Assembly: GCA_031472005.1 (NCBI GenBank)
Contig: PZJY01000010.1
Coordinates: 2,046,001 to 2,110,000, forward strand
Length of the DNA: 64,000 bases
Origin: Tetracladium setigerum
Taxonomy: Eukaryota; Ascomycota; Leotiomycetes; Helotiales
Direction of reading: 5' to 3'
Shown one piece after another: positions 21,101-35,000 of this stretch. The first letter of the stretch is position 1. Every line of letters starts with the position of its first letter. Position numbers and translations under genes: made by a program. The notes beneath the pieces are model-generated. The model was not told the origin of the DNA. It did not search any database and saw only the letters and a program-made list of their open reading frames with translations.

Positions 21101-22832
21101 ATGAGTCCCACTCAGAATATGATGAATCTGCCCAAGATTTTGTCACTTTTCTTCCACATTACATCCATTGCCACAGTCTCGGCAGACTGGCAGTTCAAGT
21201 CCCGCCCTGACTTATCACCTCCCACATTAAACATCACGACCAACAACCCCTCAGAAGTCTCCCCTTCACACATTTTCGTCGCCCTTACTCAGCCGGTCCA
21301 TACCACTCCAAACCTCACGGTCCCCTCCAACCCGCTCCCTACATCTTCTCCTCAACCGGTCAACTAATCTGGTCTGGCCTTGGATACTTCGGTGGCTTCG
21401 ATGCCAATTTCCAAGCTGGTACGTACAATGGCCAAGATGTTATTTTTGCATTTGAAGGCACAATTATAGAATTGCATGGTCGTGGGTATGGGCATGTGAA
21501 GATTTTAAATAGGAATTATGAGGTGGTGAAGCAGGTGCATAATCCGGGACATGCGGTGTTGGATTTGCATGAATTTCAGATTTTGGATGGGAGGAGAGCG
21601 TTAGTGGAGGAGTATGATACTATTCCTTTTGATTTGGAGAAGTATGGTACAGGTCCAGAGTCGCAGTGGATTATCAATGGCAAGTTCTATGGTAAGTGAA
21701 TACAAAAACACTTGACTAGCGTCATATACTCACTATAATATAGAGATCGATCTTGATACTGGGCGAATACTATTCGAATGGAACAGTTTAGATCACGTAG
21801 CTCCAGACGGTGAGTTAACCTATTCAACTCTTTTCGGATGTCTTTTTAACAAGGAAACCAGAAAGCGATCGACCAATATCCTCTCTCGCCTATGGGAACG
21901 GATTTAGAAGTGAAGATGCTTTAGACTACCTCCACATCAACTCGCTCGACGGGGATGGCACGAACTACCTCTTCTCCGGCCGACATACCTCCACCATCTA
22001 CAAAATCAACGGCAGCGATGGCTCCATCATCTGGCGTCTCGGCGGCAAACACTCCAACTTTTCTCTCGGACAAGACGTTGAGTTCGGAGGCCAACACCAC
22101 GCTCGCTGGATCTCGCAGTCCAAAAATGGAAAAAAGGAAGTTATCAGCCTTTTTGACAACAGCGGAAAGCAGCTTGATGGCAAACCAGGCTTTTATGAGA
22201 ACAAATCCAGCGGAAAGATCATCGAGTTGGATACAGAAAAGTGGACTGCGGAATTGTCGCAGAAATTCTCACCTCCCGATGAGATTTTTGCCTTCTCGCA
22301 GGGCAATACTCAGATCTTACCGAATGGAAACGCTCTTATCAATTGGGGATCTGGAGGCGCAGTTACGGAGTTTTCTTCCAATGGAACGATACTGTTCCAT
22401 GCTTACTTGGAAAGTGGAGAGTTATGGACGAACAGCGATGTGCAGAACTATCGTGGCTTTAAGTTTGACTGGGCGGGGATTCCACTTGAAGAACCGGCTA
22501 TTGTAGCGCTTGAGTATGAGAAGGACACGATCGTGTATGTGAGTTGGAACGGAGATACTGTCTCTACAGCTTGGGAGTTTTATGGTATTGATAAAAATGG
22601 TAAGAAGACATTCTTGGGCAAGGAGGAGAGGGTCGGATTTGAGACAAGCTTCAATGTGGGAAGTGGGAAAGAGTGGAAAGGATTCTCAGCCAGAGCGGTG
22701 GGAGAGGAGGCGACCATTTTACGGGAGAGCAGAGTTGTGAGAGCAGAGGATTATGTTCCAAGATATGTGCCTGGGAGTGACATTTTGAAGAAGGTGATTA
22801 ATCCAGTCGGTGGAGCTCTGGATGAGTTGTGA
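21101..22832 (+). CDS. Arylsulfotransferase-like secreted protein, one frame break
   Basis: Three exons: 21101-21691, 21744-21809 and 21862-22832, with GT...AG introns in correct phase. The N-terminus is a signal peptide (MMNLPKILSLFFHITSIATV, cleavage likely before DWQF). The sequence follows the fungal arylsulfotransferase family (PF14269): GLGYFGGFDANFQAGTYNGQ, HGRGYGHVKILN, VLDLHEFQILDG, LDYLHINSLDGDG, IIWRLGGKHSNF, then QHHARWISQ and LPNGNALINWGSGG. In the family this is a six-bladed propeller with conserved His residues; substrates in fungi are mostly unknown. The frame breaks at 21282-21284 (CCC). With four C the reading becomes HIFVAPYSAGPYH, which fits the family; as written it ends early after ...SPQPVN. 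About 550 residues when joined. Confidence 0.8.
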
Positions 22833-23198
22833 TAGTCTACTTCTATGGCGGAGCAAGATGAAAGCGTACTCCTGTAGTTGAATGCCAAATTCTCTGCATT
22901 TTGAGAGTGAGCCTTGACAGAATACTTCCCACGCAAACCACAGTACGTCAGTTCATGAAAAGAAGGGTGTCGCATCTTCCTCCCATGATATGTTCAGTTC
23001 GAAAGTAGTATTACACGACCAGCGTCCAGGTTTCTACTTTGCTGCCTGCGCTGGGAGGAAATTGAAATTGTGCAGATTGAAGAACATGAAAAAGATATGT
23101 GTATTGAGCTCGCTAATTGGATTGGGGAATATGAAGACGCTGATGATATCGCTTTCCAAAATAAAATATGAATAAACATTAGGACAAAATGACAAATC
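22833..23198. other. Short convergent intergenic region
   Basis: About 370 bases between two convergent genes; it should hold both 3' ends. No further feature was seen. Confidence 0.4.
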
Positions 23199-24407
23199 CT
23201 ACGATGATTCCAGGTAGCTGCCAGCAAACCAGACCAGTGAACATCCGGCCAGGCCGAGTAATCCAACAGCTTTCTTTCCCCACCATTTCTCGTCAGCCGC
23301 AACCTTTGCAGCCCGTATTCTTTTCGTAGGACCAGTCGGTTCCTCATGAGGTATTGTTGCATTTTTCTCGGCAGCCTCAGCTTTTTCCATTAACTCTGCA
23401 ATCTTCTTTCCCAAAGACAATATGTCTTCTTTCAACTCCGTGTCGTTTCCAACGGCATCAACCTCGACGTTTTGCACGTTTCCAAAGAAATCCATCACCA
23501 ATCTCTCTCTCCCAGCCTTCTCACCACCTGGGAAGAGATCCCACCTAACACCAGGACGAGAGTGGATTTTGGCCTCGTCATAGCTGTCAAACAAACTGCC
23601 CAACATTTCCTTGCTGTTTGTCTCCCGGACTTGTGTCTCGAGGAAGTCAAGATTGTAGTATGTGTATCGATCAATGACGGCAACTCCGACATCGTTATCC
23701 GCATGGTGAGAGTATGAAGACTGGTCGATTTCGGAAGATCCCGTGGCGATTATGTTTGGCGAATAGAACTTGCTGTACATTGTGTTTGCCTGGCAAGTAT
23801 CAATCATGAAGAGGATCTCATGGTATCTACTCAATTAGCAATTGCAAAAAAATCAGAATAAGTATACGCACCTCTTCTTCTCCCACATCTGCTCAAAAGC
23901 ATCTGCCAAATCGAAGGCACTGATCTCCTCGGCGTCCTGGAACTTCAAAAACTCGTTTCCTCCGTGCCCGGTCATGTATACCAAAATATTGCTTCGATCG
24001 TCTGTAAGCAACCTCTTGCTCCGCGGCATCTCCTCGCCCACTCTGTCCGTCAACAGACGTATGAAATTCTCCACCGTCACTTCGTATCCCCTGTAGTCCA
24101 CCTCTATGTTGTCACCATACAAATCCACCGCGCGATCGGCGTTACTGTAAACCGTTCCTGGGAAAGCATTTCGTGGATTGCAGGCCATGTCATCTGGCAG
24201 CATAAGAATGATTTGCGAATCTGGAATTCCGAGTCGTTTGACGGTTCGGTAAAGGGATAAAACATTGGCGAGGTGGCGGTAGTTGAACCAGAATCGCGAT
24301 GTTGACACGAGGACTGCCCAATTGCTTGTGTGTTCTGCTGCGACGGGGAGAGGTGCCAGTAATGAAGCCAGTACCAATGGCAGCTGGAGGAGATTGTTGA
24401 GCTTCAT
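23199..24407 (-). CDS. GPI8: GPI-anchor transamidase catalytic subunit
   Basis: Two exons, 24407-23872 and 23826-23199. They are joined by an intron with GTGCGT donor, TGCTAATTG branch site and GAGTAG acceptor; Arg179 is split. The product has 387 residues. An N-terminal signal sequence (residues 1-24) precedes NWAVLVSTSRFWFNYRHLAN, the start of the caspase-like C13 peptidase domain. The catalytic dyad is visible: His148 in YMTGHGG and Cys190 in FMIDTCQANT. SSYSHHAD and DRYTYYNLDFLE are further family signatures. The C-terminus has a hydrophobic membrane segment (VGLLGLAGCSLVWFAG). GPI8 is the endopeptidase of the ER GPI transamidase complex. It cleaves the C-terminal signal of precursors and transfers them to the GPI anchor. 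The gene is intact and single-copy in other fungi. Confidence 0.95.
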
Positions 24408-24795
24408 TTTGATGACGGATTTTAGCGAGGCAAAGTTTGATGCAATTCTAGCAAAGACAAGACACGAGAGTAAGGGGGGATGCCGCAGTTTAAATCCGTC
24501 TGGATTGGAAAGCTTGGTGTTGTCGCATCCCTTACATTACGAGCGCGATTGATAATCGACATCTCTCCCGGGCCTTACTTTTGAGGCTGAATTCCCCAGG
24601 CTGCATGCTTACATAAGGTGATGATGGCGTCTTTGTTCCTTTCGGATCACATGCGAGGAAAAACGCCAAGGCTGCCCCGCTTAATGGAATATCTCTTGGC
24701 AGTTCCGCCCGGCTTCCAAGGGGAGTCTTGAAAGATCTTCAAAAATCCCAGCAAAACATTCCTCTCGCTGCGGTATTCGAGGATTAGATGTAATC

Positions 24796-26843
24796 ATGGG
24801 TTGGACACCAGCAGTAGTCATCGTGGTCAGGTATGTGAAGATATACTCTCCGTTTTTAAGCTGCATCCTCCGTCTGGCGAATCCCGCATGTCATCACGAT
24901 TTGGTGGCATGCCTCTACCCTCCTAGGCTGAACAAGCTCTAATTCTTTTATAGACACGGTTCCCGACTAGACGCCGCGGATAAACAGTGGCATTTGACTT
25001 CTCCTACTCCCTACGATCCCCCTCTTACATATGGTGGCTGGACCCAGTCTCGAGCTCTCGGGGCGCGAATCGCCAGTATCCTCCGAACAAGAGAAACAGA
25101 TGATGACCCCTCCGGAGACGATGCGGAAGAAAAGCAGAATGGCGAATATAAGCGGAAGAGACGACACAAGGTCGTTATACACACCTCGCCATTTCTCCGA
25201 TGTGTTCAGACCTCGGTGGCCATCAGTGCGGGACTGGCACAGAACCCAGGGCAGCCTCGCAGATCAAGTCGTACGCCGCTTGCCGCATCTCCAGCATTGA
25301 AAGCTTCACAAATGCACTCATCTCCAAGAGTCCGTCCCATGATTTCGACTGGCTCGCCATATATGACCGCTATTCCCGAACCTGCCTTGATGCCCACACT
25401 TAGCAAATTAGACAAGGCAACACATATCAAAAAGTCCGTTGTTCGCGTAGACGCATTTCTGGGAGAGTGGCTTTCGCCTGACTACTTTGAATTCATTACC
25501 CCCCTCCAAGCTCCGTTATGATGGTTGCCGGAGCTAAGGCGGATTTATTGCGGAGCGAAGACTACAGTAATTTGGCTTATACGCGTGATATCATAGGTAC
25601 ACCAGGAAATCAACCTTTCCCAGGTGGTTGGGGAAGTCCTGTTGTGGTTGCTGCCGAAAAGAGTTGGAAAGAAAAGGACGAAGGTGCTCTGTCAGCTTTG
25701 CCATCGCTCGCTCAGGCACTCCCAAGACGAGACCGCACTGGAAGTTTGAGCAGTGGAGGGATTGCAGCCGTGAGAAATCTCAAGGACCCATCAAACATTT
25801 CTGCAGCAGAGCATGCCTCTACCAGGTTCCTGTGCCCAACTACGCAATTTCTACATCAGATCCCATTCCTTCCGGATACGTTGCTCATGCACGAGACAGT
25901 TGTGTTGATATTGATTATCAATGGACAGTATGAGAGAACCCAAAACTGGGGGGATGGAGGAGAGTACGACGAGGAATGGAGTTCTATGCACAAGAGATTT
26001 CGTAAGGGTTTGCAAAACTTGATCGGCTGGTACCAAACCACCGACGAACCAGCGAAGCTTGCGCCCAAGACTGCAAGCACTCATGGCCCAGCTGGAAACA
26101 CACACGAAGACGACGAAGAAGATGAAGACACTGATTTGGTGATTATTCTCGTAACACATGGTGCTGGATGTAACGCCCTCATTGGAGCTCTCACAAATCA
26201 GCCTGTCTTACTAGATGTTGGCATGGCATCACTCACAATGGCAGTTCGAAAGCCAACACCTGTCAGCTCACAAAACAACACACCAAATCACTCTCGTGCC
26301 TCCTCCCGCTCGATGTCTATCTCCGATCAATACGATGTTAAACTCGTTGCTAGCACCGACCATCTACGATCGACCTCTTCCACTCCATCCACCTCCAGAG
26401 CGCCTTCAGTATCTAGCCTTGGCATTTTCCGTGAGAAAATGACGGGTAGTGGACCGTTTGATAGAAACTTGGTTCCTCGTGCCGGAACAAACCCAAACTT
26501 TGGCAGCATCCGTCGAACTGCTAGCGTCGCAACATCTGCACCCAGGACATATAACCCACAAAACAGCACTCAGTCGGGTTATGGGGGCGCCACAGCCTGC
26601 TGCTATAGAACCCGAGGAAGAAAATGATAACATGATTCTCAACTTTGGCGATGACCAGTCTGGCGCTAAAAATCCCCAGAGAGGCCTATACTTCGAGATG
26701 TGAAATCTTTCGAGAAAAGTCATGATGACGATGATCTTGCGCCATTAGGACTGTGGGGAACTCCTCTACCACCCGACGACGCCGAGAAACATAGAGAAAA
26801 CACTCCTAAACGAAGATGGACTGTGACGGAGCGAACGCTTTGA
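24796..26843 (+). CDS. Histidine phosphatase (phosphoglycerate mutase-like) family protein
   Basis: Exon 1 (24796-24830) encodes MGWTPAVVIVV. The Arg codon of the catalytic RHG motif is split by an intron (24831-24953, GTATGT...TATAG). Exon 2 reads HGSRLDAADKQWH, YGGWTQSRALGAR and HTSPFLRCVQTSVAISAGL. Further on comes ILVTHGAGCNALIGALT, carrying the second catalytic His. The C-terminal part is Ser-rich and ends LAPLGLWGTPLPP...KRRWTVTERTL. The fold is the histidine-phosphatase superfamily; the substrate is unknown (Ser/Thr/Tyr or small-molecule phosphatase). The frame breaks three times: at a C6 run ending near 25504 (seven C gives ITPPPSSVMMVAG), at a G5 run near 26583-26587, and near 26670-26680 in an A5TC4 context. 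Each break is repaired by adding one or two bases to a homopolymer, so I read it as one gene of roughly 640 residues with indel errors. Confidence 0.75.
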
Positions 26844-29057
26844 AAAATGGGGAAATTGTTTAGCATTGAATTTCATAAAAGTGGGCATTATTCGATAGCG
26901 AGAAACTGAGATTTTACGGAAAACTACATGGGAGGATCAGAGGTTTAAAGCATGACAGAAATTCAAAAAGACCTTTATTGAAAAGAGCGAGGGAGTTTTG
27001 GCGAAAATTGAATGGGGCATGGTATGGTATTGATTGATGGCTTGGTACGTACGTACTCTCGAGTTTGGGAGAATTTGTGGAATGGAGGAATGGAGGAAGT
27101 GCGCTCGCTATAATTATGATGGTGGCGATAGTGATGATGGTGATGACGGACAATAAATTTAACGGCTGCTCTTATGATGATGGAAGGCGTGGCAGATTCA
27201 CATTAGCAAATGAAAAAGAGCATCACAAATCAGCCCTTTGGCAAATCAGTTTTTTTTTGTTTGAGCAATTCTAAATAGCTCTGCTTTTCTGTGACCTCAT
27301 CTTTCTGCAGTTTTGTTTAGCAGGTACGTATATCACTCGCGGCGGATGGTAAACTTTTACTCTTATCTAGATTCTGGGTCAAAGAAATGGACTGGCTCTA
27401 ACATTAGATATGCGTGCTGTCACAGCTTCACATTTTCAACCAGCACACATTCTTGAACTTATGAGCGCTTTCACGATCTCACCTCCTCGGTCTCTCGACT
27501 TTCCTTGGCCATCTTTCCGCACCTCAAGATCTCGCCGCATTAATCCAATCTTAACACCACGATTTCCTTCCTCATAACGATCTTAAACACCATTTCTCCT
27601 TCCGTCATCACGCTCAACATATTCATCACCGTGCTCATCTCCAATCAAAAATCCAGAATCACATTTAACCGCACTCCCATTTCTGTATGCGTCTACCTCA
27701 TCGTCACTTTGGTCAACCATAGAGACACATCGATAATTTATCTTGTAGATATTATCACTTCTTCTTTGGCCTTGAAACCTCCCTGCTTCACCTCGTATGC
27801 CGCCACGCGCATGATGCAGGAATAGCGCATGAGAATCATGATATGGAACCCGATGTGGAGGTTGCCTTTGTTGGGTCGAAATTGAGAAGAGAGATTGGGG
27901 GGTAGGGTACATGAAGGACGGCGAGTGGAAAGCTGTGGTGTTGTAGTTGTTGAATGGTGATGAGAGCGTGATGACTATTTTGATTTTGTAGTTCCACTTG
28001 TTCGTAGAATTTCTCAATTCGTTTGACCTATCGCTTCTTATTTTGATTATGGAGTTGGACGTATGGGTTTGGAAAATTGGGAAGGTTTGAAAATAAATTG
28101 TTTGTGTGGCGTTTTAGTTTGGGTTGTGGTGAGATGAGTGCGTGGTTGAAGGGTGTCGAAGGGTTGTTGTCGTTGGGGTTGGGGGCCTGAGAGGTATTTG
28201 CCAGATGAGTTTGGAAGTATGGTGCGGAAAGGAAAAAGGTGTGGACCATATTCTTCACCTTTTTTCGAGGTGATTTAGATGACGGGAAAGGGGGGCCTTC
28301 TGTGAGGTTAGATCTAAGTGAGTGCTTTGTGGGAGAGGGCCATTACCATTTGCGCTCTTCTCATTCTGTTGATTTGCAAAAACTTTGTTGTTAGATTCTT
28401 GCGCCCTTCCTTTAATTTTGTGTTGTTTGTGATTCTGCGTAATGCGGGTTATCTGGACGCTTTTGTTGTAAATTTCTTTGCCTTCTATCCGAGTTCGACG
28501 CTGATTTTGATGAGTATGGCTGTTGAGAGTGTAGACAACTTTATTGTCCCTTATTAGGAATGAGCCTGAGGTTTGAGAAAAGGTGGAAGAACGAGGAAGA
28601 GAACGAAGCAGAGCGCAATGAAGATTGTAGGTGACAACAAACGTTCCCTCAACTTCTCGAGCTCTCACATGATGTGAGTTGCACCACAGCCGAAGCAATT
28701 ACACTTCGAGATCAGCGAGCAGCAAATAGAAAAATTCTACCGCTGACTGGCCAGAAATTTCAAGACTCTTCTCTTCCTTCCACCTCACCTTCCCCATTTT
28801 ATAATCTCAAATTTCATCTTTGGAGCAGGTTTTAGTCTCTCACCTTAAAAGCAGCTTTTCGTCTCATTACTTATTCTTCACTCCATCAGCATCCTTTACC
28901 ATCGTTAAGCTTCTTCACAAACTCTCCCACTTCCAGAGAGGCCTCCGGCTTCCCAGATCTTCTTCGTCGTCTTGGTAACTATTCATCTCTTGGCGGAAGC
29001 AAGCCACCGTCCTCTTCATCCGCACAATCCTACCCCTAGTGAGCATTCCTTCTCGCA
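26844..29057. other. 2.2-kb intergenic region, long leader likely
   Basis: No gene was supported. Minus-strand frames at 27583-28017, 28028-28258 and 28255-28698 are open, but rich in Asn/Gln/His/Arg with no motif, and resemble read-through of pyrimidine-biased DNA. A GATGATGGTGATGAC tract occurs near 27117-27145 and a T8 run near 27249. The last few hundred bases are pyrimidine-rich and probably hold the promoter and 5' leader of the giant gene at 29058. Confidence 0.4.
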
Positions 29058-32000
29058 ATGTTTTCAACGCGTATCTGGAAACCCTATCTAATGGCTTCAG
29101 CGTCTACCAACGCGCCACTTACTGCTAAAATGAATGGAACATCTAGCAAAAAGCTTCTCCTAGGGGAACTGGTTGTCTACATGATTAATCATGTGTTCCT
29201 CCCTCCCAAACTGCCATCTGCGGACGATTTCAATAACGATTCCGATACAATCCTACTTGAAATGACGATCGACAGCCTACAGAATTTCAGATCAGTCGTC
29301 ACACAAGACCAGGCAACCATCGTTGATCGTGCAATTGCTATGATTTCCAATCTCAAATCTGTCCGCAATAATAAAGGAGCTATCAGCGAAGCAATGCTCG
29401 CAGACGCGATGCAAAGCTTAAACCAGAAAGGTAACTACAAAACCCTTCTTTCGAGGCAACAATCTAACTAGTTTTAAGGCGAGATTATTCCGTTGCACAT
29501 TCCTGCTCAGAACGCCGGCCTCATCATCAGCAAAGTGAACAACTCTATCCACTTCGAAGCATTTGAACTATCCCCAGACAATGAAGCGGTAATCACCACC
29601 AAGGGCAGGTTGCAACGCTTGTTCCCAGGACCGGCCGTGTCAGTGCATATCCAAGACTTTGAAAAGTCTTCCTTTCAAGCCACAATGGCACACACATTGG
29701 CGGTGATGAGCTACCAAAGTGCTTCAGGTAAAATGCCGACGGCAGAGAAAGCAAGTCAAGCACATGACGAGGACGCGGCACAGCCAGTACTTGACGCAGA
29801 AGATCCAATACTTGATGCAGCACATTCAATACTTGTCACTCAGCTTATCATGGGAGTCTTGAGAGCAGTGGGTACACCTGTGGATATCACTCGTCTCTGG
29901 AAGAATACACGCGAAGAGGTACTCGGGTGCAACAAAAGATCTCCATGGCGAAGGTCGCCTCTTTGGTTGCTTGTTCGTGTTGCCACACAACTCCTTTTCA
30001 ACCGCCACTCAGACTCGCCAGTCTCTTGTGATCATCTATACAAGTCTTTCATGGTTTTTCACATGGCCAAAATCCTGGAAAGCGCACTCCAGGTTGATAT
30101 ATCCAGCGATTTGCTGTTTTCGATGAATGCCAAGATTTCTCGTCGCATGCTCAAGCTTAACGCCAGCTTTCCAGCGGAGGAATTCATCGAAAACACTCTG
30201 CGACAAACCAGCTTGATCCTTGGCACCAGGTGGTCAGATATTACGCAAAAAAATACGCCGAATGTCAACTTGTCCGCTCTCAAAGATTTGAACTTCGAAC
30301 GAGATATTATCATTTCTCTCCCTAAACTCAATCTCTATATCGATACAATCGCAAAACGTGGTGGCAACAGGGAGGATACCGTATTTCAGCCAAAGTCACC
30401 TCTCCTTGATTATCAATCAGACAAGCTTCCAAAGCTTCCAAAGCTTCATCTTCAAGAGGTTTGGACGGATAAGTTCACCCCATGCAATCTGTCATGTTTT
30501 GAAGCTTGGGTTGCATCTCATTTAACCTCTTGGTTAGATATTCATAAGGGAGAAGCAAACACATGTGCTAGCTTGGGGAAACTGATTCGTGTCTACCACA
30601 GTATTGCATATTCTTTTTACTACAACAACCCTGAAGGTATGTCACAGATGCTGCTTACGATTCTTGAACTCTGGGTTGCTTGCGATAAGTCTGCCACTCA
30701 CCTGTATGGGCTTCTATCGGATTATGATCCCGGCATACCAAATGGCCTTCTAGAATCACTGGTATTGCTTTCAAAGACCCAAATGGAGAGGCTTCTTTGT
30801 GTGGAGACTTATCTTGATCTACGACTCGAAGCATCTGAGTTTCAAGCTCCGCACATACTTGTTGACTTTGGAAGTTCTGATACCTTCGCCGCACGATACT
30901 TCGCCAAATCTGCAGCGCACAAAACATTACTTAAGAAAATCAAATCCGAGGCAACTTCTGAAAGAAAGAAAAAGAAGGCGGAGTTTAATGAGAAGAAAGA
31001 GGAGTACAAGAGGTTGATGCAGCTTTACGATCAGGCCGCTTGCAAGTACGATGAGTATGTCGACTCAGATACGGGCTTTCATGAACAACGCCATCAAAGT
31101 CCCTGCACCAAATGTACTTACAAAAATCAAGCCAACAGCTTGAGCATTCGTGTCCACGAATGGCCTTTGCCTGTCGATGAGTGGGAGGAGAAATGTACTG
31201 CATTCGAACTCGAAGTTCCACCGGTATTTGGTCACTGGCGCGATACGTGCTTGTTTCTCCTCCTCGATGTGCTCGAAAGTAGTTACAAAACGGAGGAATC
31301 TCCAACGAAAATATTTCCCTTACGTCTCTATACTGGATTATCGGGATACTTTGTGCCCTACAGCTCCACACAACGTGCTAGTCTTGTGTCTCCTAACAAA
31401 CCTCAAGTCAAAGGTCGTCGCAACAAGCCAATATCGACATCGGCCGAAACTGATATTTGCATCGGAAATGGGCTTTCCTATCAATACTACGACAATTCCA
31501 CTGGACTTTTTATCAAGGGCATGATTTCCAGTGGCAAGATGCAGAAGTCATGCACATACAAGATCCAATCGTCATTATCTTCTCTTCAAAAATATTTTGA
31601 CCGCCCGGCAAGTATGCCAAGCGGACCACCACCAAATGCTGTTATTGCTTCTCAGTTTGAGTGTCCTGATTCTATGTCTCTTGAAGAGTACAAAGCGTTG
31701 ACTACGATTCCACTTGGCAACAGGCTTCAGTGGCTACATATTTTGAGAGAACTGGCGTTGCCAACCGTCGATTTCAAGAACGTGGAGACAGCCCTCGTGG
31801 TTTTACAATCAATTCACCAAGCTGGGCCACCGGAAATTGGAATTGTTCTCAGGCAAAGTCACTCCCTTCTCAAAGATGAGATATTCTCGCACAGTTTCAT
31901 GAGGGCCCTCCAGGGAGCGTTTCACAGAGCCAAGGAAAACTGGGAGTCCTCCTACGCACTCCATACTTTCATGTCCTTGGCAAAACGACTCCTCTCCCTG

Positions 32001-35000
32001 ACTGCCATAAAACAAGTGAGAGAGGATTGTTTAGGATACTTGGCAGAATTGAGACTTGTGACTTTCGGCTGGGTAAATCTTCTTCGACATCAGGCATACG
32101 AAACAGCTAATAATAATCAAAAAATTGATCTGAACGGCAAGGTCGTTGAGATCGCTTTGATATGCGTTGACTCTTTCAACATCGACGACGAACAACTAAA
32201 CGACCTTCTCGCGGTGCCAAAAAATAGTGAGATTCTTATTCAGTGCTCTATCATCATTCAAGAACGAGAATCAGCAGTATCAAAATCTGGGACCCTGGTC
32301 GCCCTACTGTACTGGCGTTGGAAGGTGCTTGCGCAACGTAGCTATGCGCTCTTAGCAAAAGAGATATTGGAAAATAATAATTGCTGCCTTGACAATGCCG
32401 TCAAAAGCACCTGGTCTGCATATGTGCCTGGCCATGGTTGGAAAATGGTTTCAAATTCATCTGGCCACTGGTTAGTGAGCCACGTCGCGACTACCGGCGA
32501 CAGTACTTTCCTGCAAGTACATTTCGATCTTTTAAACAGTGAGCTTCTAGTTAATGGAGTCCCACTGGCTTGCCTTCCAGTATCATTTCAACAACATCCA
32601 AGCTTTTCCATACTCTTCGGAAACTCCATCGTCGAAGTGATGCCCAGCTCTGTGCCTGGTTTGCAATTTTCTGGCAAGGAGGAGTATTTCGGCAATACAC
32701 TCCATTTTGGCCTACATTCGTTTTCTGGCCGACAGCAATTAACAGAGATCGACTTTACGGTTCTCGCGATCAAGAATGGTCTGAAACATGAATTGATACC
32801 TTCTAGAGTCTTTGACGGAATTATTCCTACTGCGTTCGTCGATAATTTCGTTCACTGGTATGAGGCCGACAGCCATTGTATAGAATTTCGACCTGCCCAA
32901 AGCCCCTGGAAACCGTCTCCTAGTAATTGGAGATTAACCAAAACCGCTAATAACTCCAGGTGGCGGCTTGGCAAAGAGGGAACTTCGCTAGTCAGTGTTC
33001 AGAGCAAGACTGCGCGACTCATTTCTCGGATACTTTCTCCACTGGAAACGCCACTGAGCATACATATTCTGTTAATTTCATCAACAGTCGGTTTGGAGAT
33101 CAAACTTCCAAGAATTCGCCTCGCGTTCTATCTTGGACCCACCACAACCTCAATTATCTCAAGACAATTCCGCGGGATGTCAATTGATCCAGATCAGTCA
33201 CTTGGGACCTTGTTTGGCCTCAAGGACAGACTCGTTCTTAAAGATGAATCACTAAACAATCGCCGCGTCATTGTCCCAGATGGTCTAATTTCTCACCGTG
33301 TTCTTGGTGGGCACGTTTTTGTGGATATTGACACGGGAACTAGCACCAAGATTCATAATTATGAGGTGAACGCTAGGCTAGGGGCCTTGAATGACAGTGG
33401 AAACCTTCAGAGCAAGCTGTTTCTGTGTTATTTGCACGCGCTCACCTCCTTTTGCCTGCCAGATACTCTCACTCAAAAGACCGGAACAGAGCAGGCACTG
33501 TCGATTCTGAACTCTGCAGCTGTTCGGTCTTTTACCGAAATTACCGATGAAAACATCCGTCTTCTCGAGCATATTGCAGGTTTGACGGCAAAGAGAGATC
33601 ACCATCCAGCGGACAAGCGTGTCATGCAGAACGTAGAGTGGTCACCAGACCTCGGATTTTTGGCCCAACATAGCAGATTTTACAAGTACGTCGAGGAAAT
33701 ATTCTCTCAAGCAGAAATAGCCATGGTATTTTACCCAGATTCTAGATCGGCTCTGCAAGGTCTCAAGGGACCAAACAAAGATTTGCTGGAACGCGACTTG
33801 ATTCGATCATCCACATTTCGTGTCGCAGGTTATGGAGCTGAAGATTTTACCACTGAAAAAGATGTAAAACATCCGTCCGGGGATGGAAGTGATATTTCAG
33901 ATCAGGAACATAAAGTTTTCGAAATTTCATACTTTACATATTATGGTCAAGGAACGCTCCCATTTAGGTCTTCATCTCACCCTCTTTCAAAGTCCCGGCT
34001 TTGGGACTTTCTTTCGAAGACTCAAGCGACTCATGGCCAAGACCATCTATTAGAGTCTTTCGACCTGAATTACGATGCGAAAGTACTCCAAGGTGGACGC
34101 GAATTTATCTCTGTGCACTGGGCTGTTCTGCATCGGAAGCTTGGTCAAGGCGAGTCCTGGATTGAAACATTTCAACTAATGATGTGGCTTTCCACTATTG
34201 CTTTCTCCGGAGATGTTGAAGTGGACATTTTGCAGATACTAGTCTCATTCTTCAAGTTCCCAGCCATGAAGAAGATTGCCATACCGCAATCTAGTTCTTT
34301 TAAGCTGTCTGATGGGCTCATACCAATCAAGACTGAATTGCGAAGTATCGTTTTATCAGAAGTTGTGCCGTACCAAGATTGTCCAGAGGCAAAGCTCAAA
34401 GCTCTTCCTGGAGAAACAATGGTCGCACGTAACATTCGTCGGCGTCAGAAATTTGATGAAAACAAAAATAGTGCGGTGACCGAACTACTGGAGCAACTTT
34501 GTGGCCAGTTTCCTTGCGAAGAACCTGCTCCGCTAACTGTCACTTCAACCAATTTGCGTACTCACATCTCTCTGAAGAAAGCTATCAAAAAGGTCACACC
34601 TCTTTTCAACTCGTGTTTCGGAAACCATTTGTTTTTCGAATATCTTGGGAGTGTTATTCAAACCTTCCTAGACCAAAAGATCAGTTTGATTAAAGTTCAA
34701 GCACCCCGTTTCTCTGCTCCAACTCTGAAACACCGAAGCGATCACTATTTTGTCTCAGTTGATGAAATTTTCGAAAGTGCCATTCCACCAGAGATGCCCC
34801 CGGTCTCCAAGTTACTACCAATATTTTGAATCCAGTCTGTGGTGTAAATCAGGATTCTCTTCGGCTCAGCAATTTCATCGATCTATTCAATCGTCGTGCC
34901 GAATCAAGGTACGAGAGAGAATACATCGAAAATTTGAGAAAGAGTATGATTTCTCTCCAGAAATCTCAAGAAAAATATAGTTTGAGATGGGAACAAGACC

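Noticed and set aside
27583..28698. Three consecutive minus-strand frames as a possible gene
   Set aside because: Composition is dominated by Asn, Gln, His and Arg from biased DNA; no motif and no convincing splice junctions.
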